Positions 1 to 11,656 of a stretch of DNA of 39,220 bases are shown here, piece after piece (the first letter of the stretch is position 1; every line of letters starts with the position of its first letter). Under the pieces are notes generated by a model. That model was given only the letters and a program-made list of their open reading frames with translations. It did not search any database and was not told the origin of the DNA. Source of the DNA: a virus; the IMG/VR virus record IMGVR_UViG_3300018048_001459, positions 1 through 39,220 of that record; one strand, given 5' to 3'. Made by a program: the position numbers and the translations under genes.

Positions 1-1
1 A

Positions 2-3000
2 AAAGAACATGTACTTCTTCTAGATAATCAAACAGTATTTGGAGATGTGATATACGATCCTGCACCTGGTTACAGACAAGAAAGAATTAAAGTTCTTGGA
101 TATAGAACTGATAACTGGAACGGTAGTTTAAATATTCCTGGGTTTATATATGATAATGCAAAGCCTACAGAATGGGAATCCTGGAAAGATTATACTATTG
201 GTGATCTTGTAAAATACAAAGAGTTTTTCTACAGTGCAGATAAAAAAGTTCCGGGCACAGAATTGTTTAATGCAAACGATTGGAATAGATTAGCTAACGA
301 ACCAACACCTGGTCTTCTTACTAACTTTGATTATAAGATAAATCAGTTTAATGATTTCTATGATTTAGATAGTGATAACTTTGATACAGAACAACAAAGG
401 TTAGCACAGCATTTAATAGGATACCAAAAAAGACAGTATCTAGAAAATATTATTAATGATGACGTAAGTCAGTACAAGTTTTATCAAGGCTTTATATTAG
501 ACAAGGGATCAAAAAATTCTCTTACTAAACTATTTGATGCACTTGCAAGTGCAAATCAAGATAGTTTAAATTTCTATGAAGAATGGGCTATTAAAGACGG
601 ACAGTACGGAGCAAGTGAAGGTTTTGAAGAAGTTGAATATCTATTAGATGAAAAGAAATTTAGATTAGATCCTCAGCCAATATTATTAACTAATGAAGTT
701 ACAGGTCGAGAAACTGATTTAGTTTATAGAATAAAAGAATACCAAACTTATTTAAAAAGTAATAATTATAACCATGCACCATTTCCGGCCAAGTATATAG
801 AAACTGGATATACAAAGAATAGTGGCTATGTAAATTACGACGATGTTAATAAAGTTGTCGGAGCATATGACGATATAACTGGTATAAATTTTGACGACTT
901 AGATAATCAAGCATATGTCTGGGTAGGCAATGTTGGCAGAAGTTGGAATGTATATCAACATATTGTAATTGATTATAAAATTGAATCAATACAATCTGCA
1001 CCAAATGAATTTACGATAACAGTTAATGCAACACCATTAGATATTAATACTGGTGAAATACTAGGTATATTTGATGTATATGTAAACACTTATGCACCAA
1101 ATATATATGATAGTACAGAGCAAGTAACACAAACTGAAGTTCCTCTTAAAGGATTTTTTAAAGTTAAAAGTGTTTCATTAAACAAAATTGTATTTGAAAC
1201 TACACAAGCTATAAATCCAGTTGAGAAGTGTGTAGGGCGTCTAACAAAACTTATTCCTGTAAGAGTTGCTAATATAAATGAAGCAAATACTCTTGCAGAA
1301 CAAGAAATAGATTCAAATGAAAAAATATGGATTGATGATGGCGGTAACGGAAAATGGGTCGTTATACAAAATAAAAATAAGTTTGATGTAAACCAAGAAA
1401 TTTCAAATAGTGAATCAGGAACTGGTCATGAATATGGATCAGCCATGGCAGTTGATGCAAGGAATGTAAGTTTAGCAGTTGGTGCTCCAAACTTTGGAGA
1501 CGGAAAAGTTTATATCTATAATAGAGCAAGTAACGCATTAAACTACAGCTTACAACAAGTATTAGAACCAGACTTAAACATTGCAAACGCAGGACAGAAA
1601 TTTGGTTACAGTGTTGCAATGAGTGATGATGCAAAATATTTGCTAGTAGGTGCACCATATGCATCTAATGTTAAGACTGACTTTAAAGATGGCTTTGTAT
1701 CTACAGAAAACTATAGCGCAGGAGAGATTGTAAGTCTTAATAATAGTTTATGGCAAGCAGATATAGATATTCTTGGTGCAGTTGGTAATATTGAATTTTC
1801 TAGTTTTGATAGTGTTGCACAAATTAATTATGCACTAAACAATGACACACAAGATGCTGAAGAAATACCTATTATATTAACTGGTGATTATCCGTTTACT
1901 AATATTACTACAGACCATTTCTTAGTTCGTGCACCTAAAGATATGTATTCTGGTACAGGTCCAGGCGATCAATTATTTTTAAGATGGAATAGTTTATCTA
2001 ATGCTAATCAAACACAAATTAATTTAGAAGAAAGAGAACCTTTCGGCGGCGCAGTTCCGTATATTAGTAAAGCATATTTAGAATCCAATCACACTGTATT
2101 TTATAAAATAGATGCAATACTTTTTGTTGATGCATCTAATAATATTCCTAATGTAGGCGACATTGTAACCACACAAGGTGCAACAGGTAAGGTAGTTTAT
2201 ACACACAATGAAGATGCACAACTAACAATCTATGTAAACGAAGTCAATGGAGAGTTTCCAAGAGAACAAAGTTTGTTTATTAATGGCAATGACTTTGTAG
2301 GTGAATACCAAAGACTTGGACCAGCTGAACAAATTAACACTAGTGATTATTACGGTGGATATTGGTTTATACAATCTAGCCAACCGTATGCAGTTGGAAG
2401 CATAAACAGCGACAGCGGTAAGTCACTGGTGTATAAAGATATTATAACTGATAGCACAGTTAGCGGAAATTATTATTATCAAAGTTTAGATTATGCAACA
2501 AATGTTCAAAGTAGTGAAAATATAATTAATAGTTATATACAAAGTTTGAGTTTCCAAGGCTCTCCAGGACCACTTGGCAGTTCAGATCCGATATTAAGTT
2601 CTAAATTTGTTGTTCGTGTTCCTAGTGCATTAAGTAATGTAAGCTCAATAGGAGAAACATTTACACTTTACTTGAACAATCTTCCAGATACTGTATCTAC
2701 AGTACAATTTAGTAATCCTGTTTCACTAGGCGCTAATGAAATCATTACGCAAGAAGTTACAGGCGCTACTGCTAGAGTAATTGAAGCAACAACATCTAGT
2801 TTAACAGCAAAGATTGATACTGTAAGCGGATCTTTTGATACTGTAAACTTTATATCATTTAGCGTTTCAGGAAACTTAGGACTTAAATTAACACGCACAC
2901 CTGTTGTTGATTTTGTTGACAACCCAAGCACAATTGGTATGACATTTGGTGTAACAAACAAAACCCATACTATTGATGATATTTGGGACGGATATATTAC

Positions 3001-6000
3001 ATATAGAAATACAAAGTCATTAAACGGCGAACCATTTGAACCTATAGTAGGACAAACTGTTAGAGATAAAAATACTTTAGCTACAGCAGAAGTTGCATAT
3101 TATCAAAGAAGTTTAAATGATGTAACTATTTTTGTAAAAAATATAACCGGAACTTGGAGTAATGGTAACCAGTTTGGCGACAATGCAGAAATTGAATTTT
3201 TACCATTCCTTGCAGGACCCGATCCTGACAATTATGGTAGAACAGGAATTTACACAGTTAACCGTGTTATGGGTCAGATACAAAGAGTAAGTTTAGGATA
3301 CAGTGCTGCAGGCATAGGTAAAATGTTCGTTGTTGACACAGGTAATCCAATTCCTTTAGTAGTTGGTGATTTCAGATATGATACTCAACTGGGAGCAAAT
3401 ATTGTACTTGATCCAATTTCAGGAAACTTCTTATATTTAGAACCAAATGACAATTTTGAATATTGGATTTATAAAGAAAAATCAAATGTATTAGGTATTC
3501 CTAGACAAGCAAATATACCGTCTAGTCAAAACCTTGATTGGACAGAAGTTTATAAAATTCCTACTAGCACTACCGGTAATGCAAGTTCGTTTGCTAACGA
3601 AGGAATATATTATGTTTATCAAAGAAACAATGCTGGAAACTATATTAGTTTTGGAAGTTTTGTAGGTCCACAAAGAAGATCAAATAATTATTTAGGAACA
3701 AAAGTTGAACTTGCTAAAAATGCACAAGATGTTTATAGAGGTTATATAAGTGCTCCTGGAGAGCTAACAGTTGAAAATCCAGGAAGAATCTATTTTATAA
3801 AAAATGGAACAGAAAACGGCAATTTATATAACTGGGAATATTCTAAAAATAAAAACTTTAAAGGCGAATTTAGTTCGACAGCAGATTACTTTACTGGCGA
3901 CATAGTTTATCTAAGTAACAAATTATATGTTGCAGCAACAAATATTATAGCCGGAGATTTTGATACCCTACAGTGGGATAGCACTGATGATTTAGTTGAT
4001 TATGTTGGCTATGTACCTAATGACACTGGACTAGTTGTTTTAACTGATAGCAGTTATGCTATAGGTGATGCATTTGATTCGTCTAACATTATAGCAGGTG
4101 ATAGTACAGTATTGGATCAAGGTTCTATGTATGACTTTGCAACAAGTTATGATGTTACTCCCAACGGTGAAGTATTAGTAGTAACAGCAAAGTACGGAAA
4201 TGATAAACCTAATCTTGTTGTAATTTATAGAATACTACAAGGGCAGTATTTAAGATCTCAGCAAATTGCTGCTCCTAGCGACACAGAAGCATTTGGAGAT
4301 GCTATTGCAATCAGCAATGATGGATTAATGATTGCCGTGTCTGCACCATTAGACGATTCTGTAAAAAATAATCAAGGTAAGGTTTATATCTATACACAGC
4401 AAAATGGACAGTTTGTTTATTCACAAACATTACTAAGTCCAAATAATAAAACTGCTGAATTATTTGGAAACAATATAGACTTTGATGGAAATAGACTTAT
4501 TGTAAATGCTAGGAACGGTGATAATTCAGTACCAACAACATTCGATACTTATTCATCACCACTAGAAGGATATGTATTAGATCCAAAGTCTCGAATTAAT
4601 GAAACTCCGACGTTCTTTGATAATAACTTTACAGAATTTAAATCATATTATGAAGATCAGGGATCGGTATATGTATACGAAAGAATTAATAATTCTTTAT
4701 TGTATGCACAACAGTTGTCCTATCAAAACGAAAACACGCCGATATATTACTTTGGTAGAAACTTTAAATTAAAGAATAATCACATTTATGTTGGATTACC
4801 AACTGTAAGTAGTAATAATGTCTTTACAGGAACAGTTGTTGACTTTAGATTACCCGACACACAAAATATTTACGAATATCTAAGACAACCAAAAGATACT
4901 GTGGATGTAAATAAAATTAAAAGAGCTATTCTTTATAATACAAAAACAAATAAATTAATAACCTATCTTGATTATATTGATCCTATCCAAGGAAAGGTTG
5001 CAGGTCCTGCAGAACAAAATCTTTCTTATAAGACTTATTATGATCCAGCGTATTATACTAACGGCGATGCTTCGGTTACTATAGCACCTGGTGCAAGTTG
5101 GGGACCAGAGCAAGTAGGACAGTTGTGGTGGAATTTAACAAATGCTAAATTTGTTAATCCTTATCAGAGCAATGTAATATATTCTGCAAATAATTGGAAC
5201 AAATTATTTGAAAGCAATACAATTGATGTGTATGAATGGGTAGAGTCAACAGTTTTACCTAGTGTATGGAATCAACAAAGTAATACAAAAACAGGAATTG
5301 ATCAGGGTATTGATGGAGTGAGCTTGTATGGCGATACTGTATATTCTTCTAGACAGATATACGATAGTATAAGTCAATCTTTGCAGACAAAGTACTACTT
5401 CTGGGTTAAAAACAAAAGAACAATACCTGATGTAGAATTTAGAACAATGTCAGCGTTTGATGTTGCTGCTTTAATTACTGATCCTAAAGGTCAAAATTAT
5501 AAATTTGCTGCATTAATTTCGCCAAATAGTTTTACAATTTTTAACTGTGACAGTTTCTTGGAAAATGATGATGTTGCATTTAGTGTTCAGTATTGGACTA
5601 TTGATAATCAGAATATTAATATTCATAATCAATATCAAATTGTTACAGAAGGCCTTGCAACCAGCAAGCCTAATAGAGATATTGAAAGAAAGTGGTTTGA
5701 TAGCCTGGTCGGTTATGATGAGCAAAGCAAACAGGTTCCGGCTCCAGACTTATCACCAAAACAGAAATATGGTATTCTTAACAGTCCGAGACAAAGTTGG
5801 TTTGTTAATAGTGCAGAAGCACTAAAACAATATATTGAAAGAGTTAATAGTGTTCTTAAAGTTAATCTTATTGTTGACAATAAGAGTTTAACTAGACTAG
5901 AAGATAGAGAACCCGAACCAACTGCTGTTTCAAGAGTATATGATACAACAGTTGACAGTGTAGCAGAACTAGAATTTATAGGTGTAGCAAAAGCAACACA

Positions 6001-9000
6001 AGCCCAAATGACACTTGTAGTTGAAAACGGTATTATTACTGATGTAAATGTAATAAATCCTGGTAGAGGTTATCTTGTTGCTCCGACTTATAAAATTATA
6101 GGTACAGGGTCCGGCGCAGAATTAGAGTTTACAATTAATAATCTTGGGGTCATAACAAATGTGTCTGTTTTAAAAGGCGGAAGCAATTACAGTTCTACAG
6201 ATACTATCACAATTCGCAAGTATACTGCTTTGGTTAAAAATGACGAAACAATCCAAGGTAAATGGGCTCTTTATGAAAGAGATAGTGTACGCAGTTTGTG
6301 GCAAAGAATAGCCAGTCAATCATATGATGTTTCTTTGTTCTGGAATTACATTGATTGGTACGCTACAGGTTATAATGAGTTTACTGAAGTTAACTTTGTA
6401 ATTGACGGAGCATATGAACTACAAGGAATCAATGATGATCTAGGCGATATTGTCAAGATAAAAAATATTGGAACAGGCGGCTGGCTGCTATTAAGAAAAA
6501 TCAATGTATTAGATGATGTTGATTATACTGTAAACTATGAAACAATTGGTAGACAGAATGGTACAATAGAATTTAAGAATACATTATATGACACAACTCA
6601 AAGTGCAGTTGGGTTTGATATAATTAGTTTTGACTCACAATTCTTTGATAGTGTTCCGTCTACTGAAATACGAACAGTACTTAATGCTGTTAAGTATGAT
6701 TTGTTTACTGAAGAACTTGAAATAGAATATAATGCATTATTCTTTAGCAGTTTGAGATATGTATTCTCAGAACAAAACTATGTTGATTGGGCATTCAAAA
6801 CAAGTTTTGTAAAAGCAAAACATAATGTTGGCGAACTAAGAGAAGATATCACATTTAACAATGATAGCCTTCCAAGTTACGAAGATTATTTAGAAGAAGT
6901 AAAACCATTTAAAACAAAACTAAGAGAATATTTAAGTGCTTATGAAAAAATTGAAAATAGCTCTAGCAGAGTAACTGATTTTGATTTACAGCCTACTTAC
7001 AATAGTGATACAAAAAATATTCAACCGCAGAATGTTAAGGTTATTAATAATAATCTAATAGGTATTAACGACAAGTTAAGTTCGTATCCATTTAAAAACT
7101 GGACTGATAATGTAGGATTTAAAGTTACTGAAGTTCAAATTGCAGACGGCGGCAGTGGCTACCAACAAGCACCTATTGTTAAATTTAGCGGCGGCGGCGG
7201 CACCGGCGCAAAAGCAGTAGCAAAACTTGGTGCTAATGGAAAAATTACTAGTGTAGAAGTTACTAATAAAGGTTCGGGATATTTAAGTGCTCCTACTTTA
7301 ATACTTTCTGGCAGTGTTTCAGAAACTGGAAAACCTGCCAAGTTAAGTGTAATTATCGGTGATGGTTTACCTAAGAGTATGCTTAATATTATCAAGTTTG
7401 ATAGAATAAGCGGAAATTATTTTATTACATATCTTCAGGAAACTGAAACATTTGTTGGTACAGGATCAAAATACATATTCGATCTAAAATGGCCAATGGA
7501 TTTAAAAAATACAAATGTAACTGTAACAGTTGATAATATCGAATTATTAAGAAGTGAATACACCTTTGAAAATGTAAAAGATAAAACTAAAGGGTATACT
7601 AGATACAATGGAAGAATAATTCTTGCAGAACCTGTAGCAGTTAGTACATCTATTGTTATTACATACAAAAAAGCAGTAAGTCTATTAACAGCCCAAGACA
7701 GAATTAATCTTGCATATAATCCTACTACAGGTCAACTTGCCAAAGACATTACACAACTAATGGAAGGCATCGATTATGGTGGTGTCGAAGTCAAGAGCTT
7801 TGATTTTGGCAGTCCAAGCGGATGGGATACTGCACCTTGGTTTACTAGCGAATACGATACTTATGATACAACTTATGAAGATGAAGTATTTTTACTAGAT
7901 GGCAGCACAATTAGTATACAATTAACTAAACCACTTGAAAATGGCGTACAGTATAATATATACTTAAATGATGTAAGAATCGACGATCCAAACTTTGGTA
8001 CAGGTGATCCTGTAAGTAATCCAAATGCAATATGTCAAAGTATTACAGGTGATGGTGTTCAAACAACTATATTCTTAGACAATGACGGACTTAATATTAA
8101 TGGAGAAGGAGGTGCACCAGCAGATGCAGAATACAACAATGGTGCATTGATTGCCGAGAACAATGGTACAGTGTTTAACAGAGCCCTAACTATAAACGGA
8201 TTGAAACTGGTTGTTGCAGGAGCAGTAGGCGGACAACTAGCAGTACCAGATGAATGGGCATTGAAAACAGCAAGAACATTTGAATTAATGACCGATCCTA
8301 ACGGTGCTGGCATTAACACTACACATCAACGCAATTTTCTTAAAACACTAAAAGGTGACGTAGGAACGAAACACGCAGGAATACCTACAGTACAAAGAGT
8401 TGGCTATGGCGGCGGAAGTACATATACACCTAACTGGTTAGAAGATGCCGGCATACCAAGTTATGCAGGACTACAAGCATTCAATGACAGTGTTGCTCAA
8501 AAGGATATGGTATGGTATAGAAATATCAACGGAAACAATCCTCCAACACAGCGTAGAGATATCGAAGAAATATTCGAACACATATTCCACACCATACACG
8601 CATTTGGTATTCCGGGTGCAGTGCCTGGCAGTTCAGACGCAGTAGAAATGAATCCAGATATTAGAATTGGTAATGAACCAAGTTTCGATTGGCAAAACAC
8701 AGCATTACATCTTGCTATGAAAGAAGCAATTGACGCAGGATTATATGATCCAAGTGGTTATGCTCCTGATTGGAATACAGATCCAGAGAAAGCGGCAGTG
8801 GCATACACAGAATACACTTACTTGTTAAACTGGTCAATGTGGGATATGAGTGTATACTGGGACGGCGGCTCCCTTAGTCCTGAATGGGATGATAGTTTAA
8901 AGACACCAGCAGGTATGTTGGCAAATAACCCATTAGGTTATGCATTGTTCAATACATACTTTGCTCCAGTGTTGAGCAAACCAGATTTTGCCACAATAGA

Positions 9001-11656
9001 AAGTATCTTTGGCGAAAATGACACAGGCGTGTCAGGATATGTTGTTGATGTAATTGCATCGGGGGGCGACGGTGTAGGAGCAGATGACGAAATTATTATA
9101 AGAAAATCTACAAGCGATGGAAGTTTCCTTCCTATACCAGGCACATACGATACATTGTTAACCGGCGGAAGTTTACAGTATGATACAGCACGAGGTATTT
9201 CTGCAGAGGAAATAAACATAGACGGTGACGGATTCTTTACACCAACATCTAGTAGAGGACCTGACGAAGATTTACCTGGTAGAGTTTTTGATACAGTTGA
9301 TATACAAGTTTATGAGCGACCAACAACTGGTGCAAGTCAAATTACACAAAGAAATTACACAGGAGATGGCACCACAACTACATTTGCTATAGGAACTACT
9401 CCTGTATCTGAAAACAATTTATTTGTTAAAGTAGGATATTCATTAAAATTAATAGATACAGAATATAAAATAGATTATGAAAATCAGAACATAATATTTA
9501 CAACTGCACCTACAAGCGGCTCACCTGTGAACTTAGTAACACTGGGTTACAGCGGTGCAAATATTCTTGACATTGACGAATTCATAGCAGATGGAAGTAC
9601 TGCTGATTTCTTAACTAATATCTCTTACACAACTAATATGAGTAGTTTAGTTACAATAGACGGTAAACAAATACCACATGTATTAGTAAGAAGCAACAGT
9701 TCTTATGCAGCATCAAACAGAGTTGTGATTAGATTTGCTCAACCACCTAAAGCTGATGCTACTGTAAGATTTGCAATATTTGAAGGCATTGTACAAAATT
9801 ATAGTGCAGTTACTATTGACACATTTGAAAGTGACGGCAGTACTACATCTTATAATCTTACACAAACACCATTTACACAAACACCAACAGAATGGTTTAC
9901 TATTGTTAAGATTAATGATGAAATATTAAATGCAGGATATACAGAAAAGTTTGTTTTAACTGATAGCAGAGAGTATCAATTAAAGCTATGGCAAGTTCCT
10001 GCAGGTAGTGTTTCCTCAGATCAATTAAGACTTTATCTGAATGGTACAGAAATAGAATATATCAGAGATTGGAATTATACTGCATCTGGTGCATACGATC
10101 CGACATTCCCGGATAGCGGGCAAGATGCTAGTAAAATAATACTTAATCCAAATGTTGGCAGTGTAGGTGACACATTAAGAGTATATATTACAGGGTGGGA
10201 CGATAGCACACAAAGTGGTGGCGATTATCGTTACGGATATTTTAACCAGGATGGTGAATTTGTAAGCACACCGGGCACACTTTATATTAATAAAAATTAT
10301 GCTGTTGGCGATAACATTACAGTGTATCAATTTAGTAATCACGATAGTCAAGGGATAGAAAGACAAAATCTTGATGTTGTTGAAAGAACTATTTTATCAC
10401 CGGGTACAAATTCTAGTTCGCAGAAATTCCAACTAGATGGTAGTACTGCTTCTATAAATCTTCTTCCTGCATTAGATTATAACAAGCAATATGCATTGTA
10501 TTATAATAATACAAGAATTGATGATCCTAACTACGGATCCCCAGAACAGACTAATAATAATGCAATTACTACAACAGTGCAGGGTGCCGGTCAAAATATA
10601 TTTGATTTGCAAGCTATTGGATTATTAACAACAGCTGGTGACATATTTGAAATAGTAGAATTAGATGCTATTATTATTCCAGACTCTGGAACAGCAGACT
10701 GGTATGAATTAAGACAACTAAGATTAGGTTATATTAATTTACAAAGTCCAGCTGTAGACGATCAGTATGTTTGGGTATCTAAAAATGGTAACCTATTAAA
10801 TTCATCAGTTGATTATGTTATTACACCAGATAAAATGCGTGTTAAGTTAAAAGAGCCATTAACAGATGATGACACAATAGAAACATTCCATTTTGCTAAT
10901 CAAAGTTTAAAGAATAAATTTGGTTGGAGACAATTTAAAGATATTTTAAATAGAGATGTTTACAAGAGATTAGATGGTGCTAAAAACTTTAGACTAGCCG
11001 AAACTCTTAACTGGTACGACAAAGTTATAAGTGTAGAAGATGGAACAAACCTACCAGATCCAGTACCTGGTTCAAAGTATCCAGCAGTTGTGTTTATTGA
11101 TGGTGAAAGAATTGAATATTTTAGAAAAGATGGCAACTACTTAAAACAACTTAGAAGAGGTACACTTGGAACTGGTGTAAAAGAATCATATGATATAGGA
11201 ACTGAAATATACGATCAAAGTATAACAGCAACTATGCCATATAAAGATGAAACATTAACAACAATATTCACAGCAGACGGCACAAGTGCAACATATGAAT
11301 TAGATTTTACTCCTACGCACGGTGTAAACGAGTTTGAAGTATTTGTTGCAGGCCGCAGATTGAGAAAAACATCTTTACAGTCTTATCAGCTAGATACAGA
11401 CATAAGAACAGCATATGCAACTGCTGGTCAAAGTATAAATCAAGATTCACCAGAAGGTGATGTAACAATACCAGCAGAATTTTCGTTACAAAACGGTAAT
11501 GAACTTGTATTGTTAGAAACTCCAGGAGAAAACCAGAAGGTTATAATTGTTAGAAAACAGGGAAGATTGTGGACAGATCCAGGAACACCAGTCAGTGAAG
11601 CAAATACAGACATTGGTAGATTCTTACGATCAGCACAGGTTGACTTGCCCGGATAA
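2..11656 (+). CDS. Giant modular virion structural protein, 5' end outside window
   Basis: The reading frame is open from base 2, so the GTG at 47 is internal and the gene starts upstream; at least 3,884 residues are encoded here. The composition is that of an extracellular beta-rich phage structural protein (Asn, Thr, Ser, Asp, Tyr rich; almost no Cys). Numbering from base 47, visible parts are: FG-GAP/VGAP beta-propeller-like repeats near residues 455-545 and again about 1360-1600; two pairs of GSGYxxAP repeats (nt 6040-6200 and 7140-7330); a helical, His-containing block around 2690-2980; and a C-terminal third of repeated modules starting DGSTxxF (nt 7440, 9350, 9570, 9810, 11270). Two modules share RIDDPN (nt about 7978 and 10515). 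Proteins of this size lie next to tail-fibre genes in marine T4-like phages. I infer a baseplate- or tail-associated fibre or adhesin; the exact position in the particle cannot be told. Confidence 0.9.
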   Translation, partial: KEHVLLLDNQTVFGDVIYDPAPGYRQERIKVLGYRTDNWNGSLNIPGFIYDNAKPTEWESWKDYTIGDLVKYKEFFYSADKKVPGTELFNANDWNRLANEPTPGLLTNFDYKINQFNDFYDLDSDNFDTEQQRLAQHLIGYQKRQYLENIINDDVSQYKFYQGFILDKGSKNSLTKLFDALASANQDSLNFYEEWAIKDGQYGASEGFEEVEYLLDEKKFRLDPQPILLTNEVTGRETDLVYRIKEYQTYLKSNNYNHAPFPAKYIETGYTKNSGYVNYDDVNKVVGAYDDITGINFDDLDNQAYVWVGNVGRSWNVYQHIVIDYKIESIQSAPNEFTITVNATPLDINTGEILGIFDVYVNTYAPNIYDSTEQVTQTEVPLKGFFKVKSVSLNKIVFETTQAINPVEKCVGRLTKLIPVRVANINEANTLAEQEIDSNEKIWIDDGGNGKWVVIQNKNKFDVNQEISNSESGTGHEYGSAMAVDARNVSLAVGAPNFGDGKVYIYNRASNALNYSLQQVLEPDLNIANAGQKFGYSVAMSDDAKYLLVGAPYASNVKTDFKDGFVSTENYSAGEIVSLNNSLWQADIDILGAVGNIEFSSFDSVAQINYALNNDTQDAEEIPIILTGDYPFTNITTDHFLVRAPKDMYSGTGPGDQLFLRWNSLSNANQTQINLEEREPFGGAVPYISKAYLESNHTVFYKIDAILFVDASNNIPNVGDIVTTQGATGKVVYTHNEDAQLTIYVNEVNGEFPREQSLFINGNDFVGEYQRLGPAEQINTSDYYGGYWFIQSSQPYAVGSINSDSGKSLVYKDIITDSTVSGNYYYQSLDYATNVQSSENIINSYIQSLSFQGSPGPLGSSDPILSSKFVVRVPSALSNVSSIGETFTLYLNNLPDTVSTVQFSNPVSLGANEIITQEVTGATARVIEATTSSLTAKIDTVSGSFDTVNFISFSVSGNLGLKLTRTPVVDFVDNPSTIGMTFGVTNKTHTIDDIWDGYITYRNTKSLNGEPFEPIVGQTVRDKNTLATAEVAYYQRSLNDVTIFVKNITGTWSNGNQFGDNAEIEFLPFLAGPDPDNYGRTGIYTVNRVMGQIQRVSLGYSAAGIGKMFVVDTGNPIPLVVGDFRYDTQLGANIVLDPISGNFLYLEPNDNFEYWIYKEKSNVLGIPRQANIPSSQNLDWTEVYKIPTSTTGNASSFANEGIYYVYQRNNAGNYISFGSFVGPQRRSNNYLGTKVELAKNAQDVYRGYISAPGELTVENPGRIYFIKNGTENGNLYNWEYSKNKNFKGEFSSTADYFTGDIVYLSNKLYVAATNIIAGDFDTLQWDSTDDLVDYVGYVPNDTGLVVLTDSSYAIGDAFDSSNIIAGDSTVLDQGSMYDFATSYDVTPNGEVLVVTAKYGNDKPNLVVIYRILQGQYLRSQQIAAPSDTEAFGDAIAISNDGLMIAVSAPLDDSVKNNQGKVYIYTQQNGQFVYSQTLLSPNNKTAELFGNNIDFDGNRLIVNARNGDNSVPTTFDTYSSPLEGYVLDPKSRINETPTFFDNNFTEFKSYYEDQGSVYVYERINNSLLYAQQLSYQNENTPIYYFGRNFKLKNNHIYVGLPTVSSNNVFTGTVVDFRLPDTQNIYEYLRQPKDTVDVNKIKRAILYNTKTNKLITYLDYIDPIQGKVAGPAEQNLSYKTYYDPAYYTNGDASVTIAPGASWGPEQVGQLWWNLTNAKFVNPYQSNVIYSANNWNKLFESNTIDVYEWVESTVLPSVWNQQSNTKTGIDQGIDGVSLYGDTVYSSRQIYDSISQSLQTKYYFWVKNKRTIPDVEFRTMSAFDVAALITDPKGQNYKFAALISPNSFTIFNCDSFLENDDVAFSVQYWTIDNQNINIHNQYQIVTEGLATSKPNRDIERKWFDSLVGYDEQSKQVPAPDLSPKQKYGILNSPRQSWFVNSAEALKQYIERVNSVLKVNLIVDNKSLTRLEDREPEPTAVSRVYDTTVDSVAELEFIGVAKATQAQMTLVVENGIITDVNVINPGRGYLVAPTYKIIGTGSGAELEFTINNLGVITNVSVLKGGSNYSSTDTITIRKYTALVKNDETIQGKWALYERDSVRSLWQRIASQSYDVSLFWNYIDWYATGYNEFTEVNFVIDGAYELQGINDDLGDIVKIKNIGTGGWLLLRKINVLDDVDYTVNYETIGRQNGTIEFKNTLYDTTQSAVGFDIISFDSQFFDSVPSTEIRTVLNAVKYDLFTEELEIEYNALFFSSLRYVFSEQNYVDWAFKTSFVKAKHNVGELREDITFNNDSLPSYEDYLEEVKPFKTKLREYLSAYEKIENSSSRVTDFDLQPTYNSDTKNIQPQNVKVINNNLIGINDKLSSYPFKNWTDNVGFKVTEVQIADGGSGYQQAPIVKFSGGGGTGAKAVAKLGANGKITSVEVTNKGSGYLSAPTLILSGSVSETGKPAKLSVIIGDGLPKSMLNIIKFDRISGNYFITYLQETETFVGTGSKYIFDLKWPMDLKNTNVTVTVDNIELLRSEYTFENVKDKTKGYTRYNGRIILAEPVAVSTSIVITYKKAVSLLTAQDRINLAYNPTTGQLAKDITQLMEGIDYGGVEVKSFDFGSPSGWDTAPWFTSEYDTYDTTYEDEVFLLDGSTISIQLTKPLENGVQYNIYLNDVRIDDPNFGTGDPVSNPNAICQSITGDGVQTTIFLDNDGLNINGEGGAPADAEYNNGALIAENNGTVFNRALTINGLKLVVAGAVGGQLAVPDEWALKTARTFELMTDPNGAGINTTHQRNFLKTLKGDVGTKHAGIPTVQRVGYGGGSTYTPNWLEDAGIPSYAGLQAFNDSVAQKDMVWYRNINGNNPPTQRRDIEEIFEHIFHTIHAFGIPGAVPGSSDAVEMNPDIRIGNEPSFDWQNTALHLAMKEAIDAGLYDPSGYAPDWNTDPEKAAVAYTEYTYLLNWSMWDMSVYWDGGSLSPEWDDSLKTPAGMLANNPLGYALFNTYFAPVLSKPDFATIESIFGENDTGVSGYVVDVIASGGDGVGADDEIIIRKSTSDGSFLPIPGTYDTLLTGGSLQYDTARGISAEEINIDGDGFFTPTSSRGPDEDLPGRVFDTVDIQVYERPTTGASQITQRNYTGDGTTTTFAIGTTPVSENNLFVKVGYSLKLIDTEYKIDYENQNIIFTTAPTSGSPVNLVTLGYSGANILDIDEFIADGSTADFLTNISYTTNMSSLVTIDGKQIPHVLVRSNSSYAASNRVVIRFAQPPKADATVRFAIFEGIVQNYSAVTIDTFESDGSTTSYNLTQTPFTQTPTEWFTIVKINDEILNAGYTEKFVLTDSREYQLKLWQVPAGSVSSDQLRLYLNGTEIEYIRDWNYTASGAYDPTFPDSGQDASKIILNPNVGSVGDTLRVYITGWDDSTQSGGDYRYGYFNQDGEFVSTPGTLYINKNYAVGDNITVYQFSNHDSQGIERQNLDVVERTILSPGTNSSSQKFQLDGSTASINLLPALDYNKQYALYYNNTRIDDPNYGSPEQTNNNAITTTVQGAGQNIFDLQAIGLLTTAGDIFEIVELDAIIIPDSGTADWYELRQLRLGYINLQSPAVDDQYVWVSKNGNLLNSSVDYVITPDKMRVKLKEPLTDDDTIETFHFANQSLKNKFGWRQFKDILNRDVYKRLDGAKNFRLAETLNWYDKVISVEDGTNLPDPVPGSKYPAVVFIDGERIEYFRKDGNYLKQLRRGTLGTGVKESYDIGTEIYDQSITATMPYKDETLTTIFTADGTSATYELDFTPTHGVNEFEVFVAGRRLRKTSLQSYQLDTDIRTAYATAGQSINQDSPEGDVTIPAEFSLQNGNELVLLETPGENQKVIIVRKQGRLWTDPGTPVSEANTDIGRFLRSAQVDLPG

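Noticed and set aside
47-49. GTG at 47 as the start of the giant structural gene
   Set aside because: The same frame is open back to base 2 (codons reading KEHVLLLDNQTVFGD) and no ribosome site precedes the GTG, so the gene begins upstream of the window.
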